Origin: Aphrophora alni
Taxonomy: Eukaryota > Arthropoda > Insecta > Hemiptera > Aphrophoridae
DNA length: 64,000 bases
Assembly (NCBI GenBank): GCA_963513935.1
Contig: OY740765.1
Span: forward strand, 114,829,362 to 114,893,361
Reading direction: 5' to 3'
Shown here: piece after piece, positions 41,812 through 53,036 of the stretch
Layout of the letters: every line of letters starts with the position of its first letter
Position numbering within the stretch: position 1 is the first letter of the stretch
Program-made: the position numbers and the translations under genes
The notes under the pieces: generated by a model
The model's database searches: none
The model's input: the letters and a program-made list of their open reading frames with translations, nothing else
Told to the model about the DNA's origin: nothing

Positions 41812-43668
41812 GAGGTCCTGCAGAACGAGAAGAATCCTCCGTAGGGAGGGTAATGTTCAACGGTGGGGAGTTTAAGCGGCGGAGGGGAGGGGCTGTTCTC
41901 AGCTTTGCCTCGCTACTACTCTAATAGGAATACATTGAGTAAACACTAAACATTTACCAATGTTAACTGTAGTTTCACAGGACCTCAATGCCGCTCATGT
42001 TCCCGTCACTTTCATTGCAGCTGTTGGGTCATCAGCATCACTTGAGTCACTACTGTCTTTTAAATTTACAATAAACCTTTCCGTAATTTCGTCAATTCTA
42101 GCTTCTTCCGTCATATATTTCTCTTCCATGTCGCGGGCGTGTCTACATCTTTTTTCCCACTCATCTTTGGTAATTTCTTTTCTTCAACTAATTTATTACA
42201 GTCATTCAGTTTAAATGTCGTATTTTTAAGAGCAACATGATTTTTGATAACAGACCAGATCATCTCGATCGGATTTAAATCCGGGTGGTATGGTGGGAGA
42301 CGTAGAACAGAATGGTTGTGTTCGGCAAAAATTGTGTAAATTTCGTACATTTTGTATGGGCTCTTGAATTTTTTTACCAAATTATAAAGCTCAGGTTTAA
42401 GCATTTTATCGTCACAAGGAATGCCGTATTTTATTAACCATTCAACCATGTCTGCCTTTTTCAAGTTGGATGTTGGAGCGGGGTTGATTAACTTTTTGTG
42501 ATAGGACGCGTTGTCTATTACTACGACTGACTTAGGATAGGAGGCAAATTTGGAATCAATTTATCACTTAGCAATTTTTTATAATTTTTATTTTTCATAG
42601 CGTCATGGTAGTCTCCAGATTTCTGTCCAGATTTAAAAATCAACAGTGCATTTTCTATAAAACTATTTTCATTACCGGCATATTGCGCCTTCGAGATTGG
42701 TGTAAATATTCCGGAATTACTATTGTCTGACCAGGAGTGCGGCTTTGTATGCAAAGCGTGTACGTATGTCTCATCAGTGTAAATTATTGGTCGTTTTTCC
42801 TCCCTGTACTTTTGAATGGCCCTTATGAAAGCAATTCGTTTTCCCCTTATTTCATCTTTCTCAATGATAACTTTTCTATTGTCCGACGATTTTCTCCATT
42901 TGAACTTTAATTCTTTTAATTCTTGTCTTAGTGCCCAAGTTTCACCTTTAAAATATATTTTCTCTTTTATCACTGGAAGCAATGTTTTCAACGTCGGACG
43001 CTCTGTTTTAGTTTTATGAAATTCATAGGCAGTTCGTCTTATTACGGTCTTATCAAAATCGTCAACTTCAGTGTTTTAAATTTTCTTTTTCCACTTTTTT
43101 CTTGGAGTTGAAAAAGATGAGTTTGGCTCAACATTTTTACTTTCTTTTAAAATGCGCTGAACACTGCGTCTTGACACGCTTGTTGCCTCTGCTACCCGTC
43201 TCTGAACTTGTTTTAATAAAATTGGTCCATTTTCGGCTTCCCTCTTCATAATTACAGATAATCTCCCTTGACTAACTATGAAGAATTTTCCCTTTTTCAC
43301 CCAACTTCTTGTTACTATTGTCTCCCATCTTTGATAACAATATATACACTAAGATAATAATATATACACTAAGATAATTAACCAATCACTTAAAAACCAT
43401 CACTAAAATTAACACAAACTTATCACGGAATATTTTTACAGACTGACACATAGTTAAATATTAAGTACGGTATATACAATTTTCGAAACACAACATATAG
43501 AATACTTAGAAGTGTACGAAGTGAACTGACAATATTTTTGGAAAGCCCCGACGTGAACTGAGATACGGATACGTGACTACTGAGACTCGTCTACCACCAC
43601 CCCTTAAAAACCGGTTTCAACCACTTTCTAAAATTGAGGCCAGGCTTCTTCTCGTTCCACACAGCCTC
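41812..43668 (-). mobile_element. Tc1/IS630-superfamily DNA transposon with TA target site
   Basis: The ends are inverted: 'gaggtcctgcagaacgagaa' on the left and 'gaggctgtgtggaacgagaa' in reverse complement on the right, with TA on each side (41810-41811, 43669-43670). A transposase with one stop and one frameshift lies on the - strand. The 1857 bp length and single-ORF design fit an IS630/Tc1-type element of fairly recent age. Confidence 0.9.
42111..43300 (-). pseudogene. Tc1/IS630-type (DDE) transposase, disrupted
   Basis: The start near 43300 encodes 'QVQRRVAEATSVSRRSVQRI', a helix-turn-helix. A stop at 43076-43078 follows, with the same frame continuing ('DDFDKTVIRRTAYEFH'). 'RPIIYTDETYVHALHTKPHS' carries the first catalytic Asp. 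'GQKSGDYHDAM' and 'LIPNLPPILSQS' follow, then the frame changes near 42525 into 'VVVIDNASYH' with the second Asp. 'LRLPPYHPDLNPIEMIWSVI' holds the final acidic residue and the N-P-I-E-x-I-W block. Only two lesions separate it from an open frame. Transposases like this are widespread in insect genomes. Confidence 0.88.
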
Positions 43669-44375
43669 TAGTTTAACTACGCTATTTTGTTTTACAGTAA
43701 ATTGATCTGGGTAGTGTTGTGATCTTGTGAAATTTTTATAATCGTCCATAAACATGTATCTTTCAATTTGTTAATTGTGTTAGGCACTATGGGTTGAACA
43801 TGTTTTAAAAAGCCAATTGGTTGCCTAAACTTCAAATCATTTGTATCTCAACAGATATTTATCAAACTATAAAATTTGGAAAAAAATATTTATTTGTTTG
43901 TTTTCATCCAATCATTATTGTGCTTTGGGATAAATTTCTTTTATTTCAAATCATAACTGTGCAATATTTATGCTTAGTGACAATTTTTATTCTTTCAAAG
44001 AATAATTCTGATGTATATGTGTTTTTAGGTATATTTGTTTTCATTAATTCGTTTGATGTATTTGTGCTTTAGTTTAAGGTATAACATTTTGATCCTTAGA
44101 AAACTGTTTTAAATTAAAATAATTTGACTCGACATTTTTTAATTCATTAAAAAAATTACTTAAACAAAATATATTTAAGGATAGATCATAATATCTAATT
44201 AATAAATTGGAGCTTCATTTATGGTTTTTTTACTTAAAAATATTTCACGATCATACGCCACCGATAGTCCATGAGAGATAGGTCATATTAGTAATCTGTG
44301 CAGTATTATGTTTTAAAATTAAAATGTTGATGACTAAAAGTATTGAGAAGTTAAACAAAATTTTCGGTGTATCAT

Positions 44376-44475
44376 TGGTGGTGCATGTCCAGATATCTAA
44401 ATGAACTGTGTGTACCACTGGTGGCGCATGCCCAGATTTCTAATAAAAAATGGCATGTATGACCGGTGGTACACA
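44376..44475. repeat. Three diverged copies of a palindromic motif
   Basis: 'ttggtggtgcatgtccagat', 'actggtggcgcatgcccaga' and 'gaccggtggtacacattggg' follow each other at spacings of about 50 bp. The core resembles the palindrome 'accaccggtggt'. Related single copies lie near 41637 ('accggtggtgcat') and 41700 ('actagtggtacat'), on the other side of the Tc1/IS630 element. The right edge 'gctgaatgtgtta' resembles the TTAA-type ends at 14037 and 18557. Confidence 0.55.
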
Positions 44476-44824
44476 TTGGGCTGAATGTGTTAGAGGTTTA
44501 TTTGTTTTGTTATAATATAAAGCTTTGTTCTGATTATCCCAATGTCGTTAAATTTTAAAATGAAAAACAAGCTCGATTTTTCCACAATAATAATTGTTTA
44601 CAAACATTTGTTCTTTTTTATCTACTAAATAAATAGTATTTATTTACGATTTTTTATGTATATAGTGTCCAATTTAAAATATAGTTATTTAACCTTTAAA
44701 GCGCTAAGCTAAAATATGGGCTACTACTCATTTAGAATTAAATATATATATTCTCAATGTTCTTTTTAAATTTAGATTCTTAGGATTAAGTGGTACACAC
44801 AAAAAATACTCAAGTAATTTGAAA

Positions 44825-44864
<40 letters not shown>

Positions 44865-45189
44865 ATGAATTAAAAAAAATTCAAACTAATATGGCGAGTT
44901 GGTTTCAATTTTTTTCTTTTATTTGTATATAAATTGGTTTTGTTACATATATGAGGCACTAGGGTATCATTGAAAAACAAAAGGAAATAATTTATTGGTT
45001 TAGTTTCACAATGAAAAGAATGGGTAAACAAGGTCCATGATTCACATTGCAGATTTGTATTGCATGGCTTAGTCCTGTGTCATTGTTTGTAGCATCATAC
45101 CATTCATTGATCATCTCTAAGCCTAGGACAAATATGCTGTTAATCATCACTTGCAAATTCATATTCACTATCACTAACATAAGAGTGGA

Positions 45190-45813
45190 AGCAGGCAACT
45201 TTCTGATAGGTCTGATGCGAGGAGGGTACGGTTAAGAAGTGCAGGAAATTTTGCAGTGCCGACACCTTTTAATAATTACTTTATGAAGACTTTTTGTTTA
45301 CTGGGGCCAAAATTATTTAATGTTCTGCCTGCCCACATCAAATGTGGAAAATCAATTTAATTTTTTTTTGCGTAAATTGAGAAGTTGGCTCTTTGAACAG
45401 GAGGAGGTTGAACACTTGCTTAAGGTATATAGTTAATAGTTATTGAATAGTATAGTGACCCTTATGTCTTATTTCTCTTACATATGTTTTAGAATATGTG
45501 TCAATTTTATTATGATTTGGATTTTTACTTTTTTTTCTCTTGATAAGTAAGAACATGTGAATATATATTGTTAATATTTGTGTAGAATGCTCACCGATAT
45601 TTTTTGGAAAAAGGTAAAGAAAACTCTATGTAAATTATAATTTTTGTTTTAGGAGCTATATATTGTTAGGTTAATTTTGTCTTACTGCTGTCATATTTTA
45701 TTTCGCAAAATGTACGAGTGGCTATCCCCAAAACGGGCTATGCCTTTAGGGGAGCCGTGTGTTTTTCTTTGTTTTTTTCTCTTCCAGAGTAATGGAGGGG
45801 GGTTCTCTGAACC

Positions 45814-45864
<51 letters not shown>

Positions 45865-46180
45865 CTATTCAAATAAATGTTTTTTTTAAATAATTTTAGT
45901 TTAGATAAGCAAATGTTATAGTTATAAGCTATGTATATTAGTTTTATGTATAGGTGTGTAAGTAAGATTGGGCGTAAGTGTATATATTTAAGAATATGGT
46001 ACAGGTCAATGTACACTTTATGTCTATTGTAGATATGTTAATTTTTTTTGTTTGATTTTTTTCTTTTTCTTTCTTTTTTCTCTCTCACTGATTACTATTG
46101 TATAAAATAGCTGTAATAGATGTGTTAATATTTTGTATCTGTATTGATTCTGGAGGGAAATAAAATAAAATAATTTTTTT
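45190..46180 (+). pseudogene. Non-LTR retrotransposon extreme 3' fragment
   Basis: The + frames read 'RSAGNFAVPTPFNNYFMKTF' then 'LLGPKLFNVLPAHIK' and, after a frame change, 'FLRKLRSWLFEQEEVEHLL'. This is the usual C-terminal tail of a group of insect non-LTR reverse transcriptases ('x-F-N-x-L-P-x-x-I-K … F-K-x-x-L-[KR]-x-W-L'). A 3' untranslated part with a (TA)n run follows, ending in 'aaataaaataaaataa' near 46160. It is nested in the TTTAA-flanked element. Confidence 0.65.
45819..45860. repeat. (TA)n microsatellite
   Basis: Uninterrupted TA run of about 42 bp. Open frames through it on both strands encode only alternating Ile and Tyr. Confidence 0.97.
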
Positions 46181-46999
46181 TTTTAAAGTTTCGTGAACTA
46201 TGGAATTATCTAATATGTGTTTGTGTTTTTGCGTTTAACGGCGCTAGCCCCATATTAAGGTTTAAAACATTTTAAAGAATTTTGTTTAAAAATTATAAAA
46301 TTCTTAGTAATTGTAAAAATCTCTATTTTTTAAATATCTTTAAAAAAATTAAAATGAGATAAAAATACTTCTAACAAAAATTATCTATTATTTTAGGTAG
46401 AATAAGATTCTGTAAAGAAAATATATGTTTCCTATTTTTTTTTAAAACAAAGTTAACCTCCAAATGACCTTGTGAATGTCTACCAAATCAAAATAAATAC
46501 TAGTAATTTAATCCCCCCTCGAAACCAAGCCATTTTTATTAAACATCCTTTTTCGTCTGATTTTAGTTTTTAAGATGTTCTTGGTAGAAGTTTTGAAATG
46601 AACACCCGGTTTATAATAGATTATTCAATCAAAGCCTAGTTACAGGCAATGGACATAGCCAATAAATATCTTTAAAACATTTTCTTAAAAGATAAACTAA
46701 AACAATTCTAAAAAGTTTGCATGCTAAAAAGTTTGCTGAGGTTGATGCTATTGAATTTGGTTAACTATTAAATTACTCATCTGCATAATCTAAATTTTAT
46801 TTCAGTATTACACATGTAGGTTCCACCAATTAAGGTAGTTTAATTATTTACTCAAATTACATTTTAGATAAGTACATTTGATATTTAAATAAGTTGTCTT
46901 AAATAGTTCCAATTAAAAAAAAGAAAAAAAGTTTGACTATTCTCAACTGAAGGCATTTATTTGAAATATATGTTTTAACACATACGGTTTTATTTTTAG

Positions 47000-47332
47000 G
47001 GATCTGGAGGAGGTCTTCCCCCACCACCTCCTGGGTTGCCAGGGATGTTGAGTCCTGGAGGAGCTCCACCTCCACCCCCACCACCACCACCACCACCACC
47101 TGGAAGTGGAAGTAGAGGGCCACCTCCACCACCCATGCCTGGTATGGGCCCTCCTCCTCCTCCTCCTCCTCCACCTCCTCCAGGAATGGGAATTCCAGGA
47201 GTACCGCCACCACCACCACCACCCGGAGGTTTCTTTCAACCGATGGCTCCAAAACCGGATGTTCTTCCATATGGATTAAAACCAAAAAAGAAGTGGGATG
47301 TGGAAGGACTCAAAAGAGCAAATTGGAATACA
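47000..47332 (+). CDS. dia: dia exon I: polyproline FH1 and start of FH2
   Basis: Preceded by 'tatttttag' and followed by 'gttagt'; 111 codons in phase 0. Three long proline runs separated by Gly/Met-rich spacers ('GLPPPPPG', 'GMGPPPPPPPPPPPGMGIPG', 'PPPPPPPGG') form FH1, which binds profilin-actin. It then passes into 'KPDVLPYGLKPKKKWDVEGL' and 'KRANWNT', the linker and lasso start of FH2, with the conserved Trp that docks the partner subunit. The opposite-strand open frames here (Val/Glu- and Trp/Arg-rich) are artefacts of proline codons. The GT is followed by 'tagt', a slightly weak donor. Confidence 0.97.
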
Positions 47333-47427
47333 GTTAGTATATTAATTAGCAGATTAAAATATATTTTACTAGACAGTTTTTTGTTGTGTCTAATATTATA
47401 GGGAAGATTTGAATTTGAATTTATATA

Positions 47428-47752
47428 AGTTATAGTTTTTCTTGTGAAAAACGTGTTTTTAAAAAATGCTTTATTTATTAAAAACAATAACAGATTTTAC
47501 AATAATAACAAATTACAATAATAATTATTATTGGAGAGAACTCGTAACATGATGTTCACTCACTGGTTACCAGACAGACTCTGTTCTTACATTGTTTCTT
47601 AACATTAAAAGTAAACTATGGTCTAAGCCTATTCCTAAGAACTGCAACTGCAGTTTTGTTGATTAGTAATCGTAATTCCTACAGCTACATATATGACAAA
47701 GGTTTTGTCATATATTACTTATGTAATATTTAGTTAATTTAATTATATAACT
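47428..47752 (-). repeat. LTR (3' LTR in element orientation)
   Basis: 325 bp, bounded outside by the TATA duplication. Compared by eye with 53688-54012, I find one difference (A at 47613, T at 53873). It contains the inverted pair 'atatgacaaaggttttgtcatat', a 10-base-arm hairpin. Confidence 0.95.
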
Positions 47753-47766
47753 CCTCCATCCCTAAA
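47753..47766 (-). other. Polypurine tract
   Basis: On the - strand the bases next to the 3' LTR read 'agggatggagg', directly abutting the LTR start, where second-strand DNA synthesis is primed in LTR elements. Confidence 0.7.
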
Positions 47767-47826
47767 TAAAACATCCGGAGGTGGATGTTGATTGTCTACT
47801 ACTGGATTTCTATTATTTTGACATTT

Positions 47827-49647
47827 TTAATAAGTAAAATATATTATAATTATTATTATTATTATTACATAGATTAACATTGTCCATAAATTCAAGTTAT
47901 AATTAATAAATGTTTTCTGTGGCATAGGTACAACATTATACAAGCTAGCTTTATCTAATTCTATTTTCTTTAAATCAATAGAAAATTCTGGTTTCTGATC
48001 TGTTGATAATTGCAGTTCAGAAATGTCTACCAACTCTGGATGTCCGCCTTCGGTTTGCGACGAATGTTGCAGCTGTTTGTCATGATAGAAAACTGCATCA
48101 TCATTTACCTTTAGTAAATAAGTCCCTTGTAAAACTCTTGTTGTAGTTTCATCTTTGCTTACAATTTTTAAAACTTCATTTTTTTCAAATATTAATAAAT
48201 ATTGACCTAATTCAGGTACCCATTTAACAATACTATCATTAATTTCCAGTGCTGTGTATTGACAATCATTAGTTTTAACAGAATGCAAAATAGATTTTTC
48301 ACAATCTAAATTATTGTGATTCACTAGTTCGCGTGAACACAAAAATTTCATTCTAATTTTATTTTTACATACATTGTCTAAACCTATTAGTTTAGTGTCT
48401 GACATTAAAATGTTTTTAACTTTAGGAATTATAGTAACATAATTAGATTCATATTTAGTTGGAATAGGATATAGTTTATACAACTTAAACTCTTCTTCTT
48501 CTACAATTGGTAGCCTTAAAAAATAAATTATTTCGTCATTATTTATTCTACAGCTTATTTCTATTATATTTTCAAAATCCCACACATTTTCTATGCTTGC
48601 CGTTAATGGCAACTGATCACCATAAAATTTATGAATTTTTACAATTTCATCAAACAATTCTCTTGTGGATATAATACTGGGGTGCAATACTCCTAGCTTA
48701 CAAAAGGTTAATGAATTTTCTAAATCTACGATTATGCTCAGTACAATATTATATAGTATATTTAATTGATTAAGTATATCTCTAAAATTTCCTAATTCTA
48801 TAGATTTTTCTAAATTTGTATTCATAAACAATAGCTTACTCTTCAATTCATTAAAATTACTTTCTACAACATTTATTGTTTTATTAAACTCATCCATAAT
48901 ATGGTTATTAATTGTATACTGATAGGACATTTGGTTTATTATGTTAAATTGGTTCTTTCTAACTTCTTCCATAAAACTGTTATATTTCTGTTCATCGTAT
49001 GCATCTAGGTTACCTGTTACAAATTTAATTATTGAGCCTAAACCATTAACAATTCCTCTTTTTACCTTTCTATTGCTATCTTTTTGTACAGTTATTATTT
49101 CTAGTTTTTCTTTAATATTCGGCCAATAGTATTTCCTCCTTATCTGCTCATACGTTTCCTGCATCCCACGATGGTTGGTCTTGCTTGTGTGATAATTATT
49201 TATTATTTCCTGAATTTCGTCTTCTCTAGTTATTAATTTGGTGTTACATTTAACTAAACAAAGTTTAGAATTCTTAAAGTTTCTGGATACACATATTGCA
49301 AATTTCTCATAGACATCGTTTTCAAAATAAACATTATACTTAACTTTTGGCACTAGGTATTCTTTTATAAATTTAATAATATCGTTTTCAAAATTATTTT
49401 CAGACAATTCAACAATTAATCTTAATTTCGATGTTCCAAACAATTTCACTATTTTTACTCCTTTGGGTTGGTATTTTACAGTTGATACAAAAATTTGATT
49501 TCTACCAAAATTTACCGGCTCGTCCGAAATTGGAATTTCTATAGATGTGTTACCTTCAAAGTTCGAATGGATCGTTTGGTCATTTGTTTCATCGATTTCC
49601 TCTTGATTAACAGCGTTGTCTTCTTCTAAGTCAAAGTTCACGATCAT
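47827..49647 (-). pseudogene. In-frame fusion of a pol remnant to an env-like (F-type) protein
   Basis: One 606-codon frame. Residues 1-185 are the end of pol, including the integrase N-terminal region 'HTSKTNHRGMQETYEQIRRK' with 'YYWPNIKE', but ending before the Cys pair of the zinc site. From about residue 188 it changes to envelope-like sequence. A basic cleavage-type motif (KVKR, residues 194-197) is followed by 'GIVNGLGSIIKFVTGNL', a fusion-peptide-like stretch as in errantivirus and baculovirus F proteins. A long helical ectodomain follows, and near the C-terminus a hydrophobic segment ('MLIYVIIIIIIIIYF'). The integrase core and the surface part of env are absent. The Met at 49647 is only the first Met of the open stretch; the frame belongs to pol upstream. 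I do not expect a functional product. Confidence 0.85.
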
Positions 49648-50160
49648 TGATTGGTCGTCATCTAATCCATCTAATTCTGGAAAATAGAGTAAGGTTGATT
49701 CCGCTGCTGTCCTCTCTAACTCTTTTCTTGTGTTATCACGAGGTTTTGTTGAGCTTTTTTCAGTAATATTTAGCTGAATCCTGGATAGTGCGTCAGCATT
49801 TTTATTAGTTTTCCCTTTCTTATATCGTATCTCATAATCATATTCTTCTAGCTTGAGTCGCCATCTTAAGAGCTTAGAGCTAGGTTCTTTGACAGAAAAT
49901 AGCCACTGTAACGGTTTGTGATCGGTGAAAATTTTGAATTTTCTCCCAAATAAATATGGTCTAAAATGTTTGGTCGCCCATACAATCGCAAGTAGTTCTT
50001 TTTCAATTGCTGAATAATTGACCTCACTATCATTTAAAGTGCGGCTGGCTTAAGCTATGGGAAGATCTTGTCCATTATTCTCCTGACTCAAAATTGCTCC
50101 CACGGCAAAATTGCTCGCGTCCGTAGTTAGTATAAATTCTTTTTCAAATTTGGGGTATTG
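49648..50160 (-). pseudogene. pol: RNase H region with an in-frame stop
   Basis: After a frame change near 50155-50160 the - strand reads 'EFILTTDASNFAVGAILSQE' (first RNase H Asp), an in-frame stop at 50050-50052, then 'NYSAIEKELLAIVWATKHFR', 'TDHKPLQWLF' and 'KNADALSRI'. These are the standard RNase H blocks of Ty3/gypsy pol. The frame then leads into the fused frame that starts at 49647. Confidence 0.85.
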
Positions 50161-50615
50161 AACAGAGGTTCATTAGTTAGAATATTTTTACACGTTTCGA
50201 AACATTCTACATAATCAGGTTTTTCAATATCAATTTTGGCATTCTTTTTTAAACAAGTGGTAAGTGGTTTTGTAATTTTTGCGAAATTTTTTATAAATTT
50301 TCGATAATAGCCTAATAGTCCTAGAAATCCTTTTATTTGCTTTGGTGTTTTCGGGATTGGGTAATTTTTTATTGCTTTTATTTTTTCTGGATTAGGTTTG
50401 ACTCCATCTGGCGTCACTACATGGCCCAAATATGCAACCTCTTTCCTTAAAAATTCCGTTTTATCTAACTGTATTTTAAAATTGGCTTCTCTTAACCTAG
50501 TAAACACTTCTTTTAACCTACTTATGTGTTCTTGTAAACTAGTGGAGTATATTATAATGTCGTCAAGATATACTAAACAAGTTTCGTTCTGAATTCCGCG
50601 TAGGATGTTATTCAT
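50127..50615 (-). pseudogene. pol: second half of reverse transcriptase
   Basis: Continues the frame of 50622-51923 after a single stop. 'LVYLDDIIIYS' holds the Y-x-D-D catalytic pair (residues 16-19 of this stretch). 'LGHVVTPDGVKPNPEKIKAI' and 'KGFLGLLGYYRKFIKNFA' follow, as in gypsy pol. A frame change near 50155 separates it from RNase H. Confidence 0.9.
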
Positions 50616-50621
50616 TATTCT

Positions 50622-51923
50622 TTAGAACGTTGGTGGGCTGTTCTTTAAACCAAAGGGCATTCTGAGAAATTCATAATGACCTGTCTCTGTGGAAAATGCG
50701 GTCTTGTCTACGCTATCTGGATGCATTTCAACTTGATGAAAACCCGAGGCGAGATCCAAGGTCGTGAAATATTGTAATCTGCCTAATTTGTCTAATATGT
50801 CAGTAATATTGGGGAGTGGAAATTTGTCATCTATTGTTTTTGCATTAAGACCTCTAAAGTCAATTACTAGTCTAAATTTTTGTTTATTTGAAGCGTCCGT
50901 TTTCTTAGGAACAATCCACACAGGTGAGTTCCACGGCGAGTGTGATGGTTGAATTATCTTTTGATCGAGCATTTCCTGGATTTGCCTGTTTACCTCCTTT
51001 CGATAAATTTCAGGATATCGGTAGCTTTTCGTATAAACCGGTATCTCATCTGTTGTTCTTATCACATGCTTGATCTGGTTAGTAAAGGTTAAGTTATTGT
51101 TTTCTTGATGAAATATATCAGAGTATTCGAAAATTAATTTTAATATCTCCCGTTTCTCTTCAGAATTCATGTGTTCCGTTCTAATTTGTTGTTCATCAAA
51201 TTTCGACTTTTCATGTTGTAACATATTAAAATTTACCGTTTTTGTTTGGTTAGTATTTAATTCACAAATTTCGTAATTATCTAATGGTTCTATGTACATG
51301 GGTTCGACAATTAATCGCCTGTCTGCTGTTGTGTTGTTAATTACAGGACAATAACTTTCTCCATTTTCGACTTTTAAAATGCATTGTGGTATTTCAAGTC
51401 CGTCTTGTTGTCTATAAGATATTATTCCCTCTCCATTGTACATATTACGAATTTTAATTTTTACTGTCTGTCTAGAGCGTGCCCTGATTACGTAACACGC
51501 GCTCTTATTTTCTTTAGGATTCGTATCCTTATTATCAGAATTTAGTTCCTCTGTATTAAAAAATTGCATTGATATTTTCTTTTCATAAAATATTAATTTA
51601 TTATTCACAAAATCCAGAGTGATTTTTAGTTCCCTTATATTGTCAAGTCCAAGTAGTATGTCAAAATCTTTATGGAAATCAAATAAATAGAATTTAGACA
51701 TTTTCTTTCCTAATATTGGTAGTTTACAGCTAAATTTCTCTTTTGATGTTCCGTGTGCGGTACTTACTTCAAACGGTTCTGTTTTTATTGTATTTTTTAA
51801 CATAGTGAAAGCAATAGACTTTTTTATAAATGATCTGGTACTACCTGTATCTATTAATATTTTTAAATTAGTTTTCGGATCAATTATATATGGTAAGTGA
51901 TTTGTCTCATTTTCAATGTGCAT
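50622..51923 (-). pseudogene. pol: protease and first half of reverse transcriptase
   Basis: 433 codons. 'LKILIDTGSTRSFIKK' near residues 20-35 is an aspartic protease active site (DTG at 25-27). From about residue 330, 'PSHSPWNSPVWIVPKK', 'FRLVIDFRGLNAKTIDDKFP' and 'YFTTLDLASGFHQVEMHPDS' carry the first RT catalytic Asp, then 'FLRMPFGLKNSPPTF' precedes an in-frame stop at 50622-50624. Its ATG overlaps the gag stop by one base (TAATG, 51921-51925). pol is on the - strand directly downstream of gag. Confidence 0.9.
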
Positions 51924-53036
51924 TATGGAAAATTTTCTTTTAATGTGGTTAGGCCTAAAAAATGATTCTGAACGTTTTCGTTTTCTTGTGAAAATCCATA
52001 GGCATTGTCTTCCCTAGTAAAGTCATCTACGTCATATTCATTTTGCATTTCCGGGATATGGAGATAGTCTTCCGTGAAGTTGCAAGCGTCATCAGTCTGT
52101 TCTGTCAATGAAATACTCTGCACCTGGTCCGTTATCTTATCAACTGAATTACTACAAACTTCCTCCTCAACCGGTTTTCCTGTTATTTGATACAACCTAT
52201 TTTGTTTAATTGGGTTTCCTGTTTGGCGAGTTGATATGCTCATCGGCGTGGGTTGATACATTTGATTTGTTTTTTGTGTGTGATTTACAAAAGGTTTTAG
52301 TTGTTGGCTATGATTTACATAATTTTGTCTATTAAACTGGCCTGAATTGTTTTGTGGAAATTGTTTATGTTGATTTTGAGAGGATGGATAATAATTATTC
52401 ATAGGTTTACGAATTGGCAGGTTTTGAGGTTTTGGTGGTAGCATTTGCCTATTAGATTGAAATAGCTTATTATTTTTAAATTGAAAGTTGTTGGTCAACA
52501 TATTTAATGCTTCATTTAAAGAGCTGGGATTTTTTTGTTCGCATCAAGGATCCTAATGGTTCTTGAAATCCCCTTAATAACACTCTTAATGCTAATCTTT
52601 GTACATAAGCAATTAAAATGTCTTTAGCAACGGTCTTTTCTTTGTTTAGGAAAAAAGCTACTTGTAAATTTAGTAATTTTTGAACTCGTTCATAAAAATG
52701 TAATGGTGATTCACTGTTTTCCTGTTTTAACTCCGCCATTTCTAGGTTTAAGGTAAAGCAATCTCTTTTATCGGAATAACTCGTTAAAAGAATGTTTTTG
52801 ACCTCATCCCAAGCATAAGTATTTGAATTAACTACAATTTCTAGAGCTTGACCCTTCAATTTGGCAAGAATGGATGAAAACAAATATTCGTTCTGGAAAT
52901 CTTCAGGGTTATCAACTACGTAAAATTTCTGTACTATCTTTTCACAAATTGAAATAAACCTATTGAGCATGGAGGGTTCACCACTGTACTCGGGGATCAT
53001 GTCCAAGTACTCTTTTTTTAAAATTGGGATAGCCAT
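51923..53036 (-). pseudogene. gag, with one frame change
   Basis: The start at 53036 encodes 'MAIPILKKEYLDMIPEYSGE', 'FYVVDNPEDFQNEYLFSSIL' and 'FYERVQKLLNLQVAFF', a capsid-like region of gypsy Gag. In a homopolymer near 52543-52549 the frame changes. The second frame (52501-51923) is Gln/Asn/Pro-rich with no CCHC zinc knuckle, as in some insect gypsy Gags. The single homopolymer change could be a genuine lesion or a sequence error. Confidence 0.85.

Larger units (their letters stand above)
44693..46260. mobile_element. TTTAA-flanked element, copy 1, with a nested retroelement fragment
   Basis: TTTAA lies at both edges (44688-44692 and 46261-46265). The left end 'cctttaaagcgctaagctaa' is related to the left end of 61072-61906. 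The right end in reverse complement reads 'ccttaatatggggctagcgc'. It contains a poly(A) run (44828-44862), a - strand stretch with 'SDSEYEFASDD'-like residues near 45170, a non-LTR fragment (45190-46180) and a (TA)n run (45819-45860). Ends and target fit a piggyBac-type origin. No transposase core is visible. Confidence 0.6.
40869..46999. other. dia intron of 6.1 kb
   Basis: Starts 'gtaagaat' and ends 'atttttag'. It contains the Tc1/IS630 element (41812-43668), palindromic repeat copies around it, and the TTTAA-flanked element (44693-46260). From 46270 to 46990 there is only AT-rich sequence. Confidence 0.6.

Noticed and set aside
45677..46016. Frames of alternating Ile/Tyr on both strands; the same at 28550-28750
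   Set aside because: They translate (TA)n microsatellites.
46899..47285. Long - strand frames rich in Val/Glu or Trp/Arg
   Set aside because: They are the antisense of the proline codons in the dia FH1 exon.
52540..52555. A-run in gag considered as a programmed -1 frameshift site
   Set aside because: The direction of the frame change does not correspond to a -1 shift, and the site lies inside gag rather than at the gag-pol border. A lesion or sequence error is more likely.
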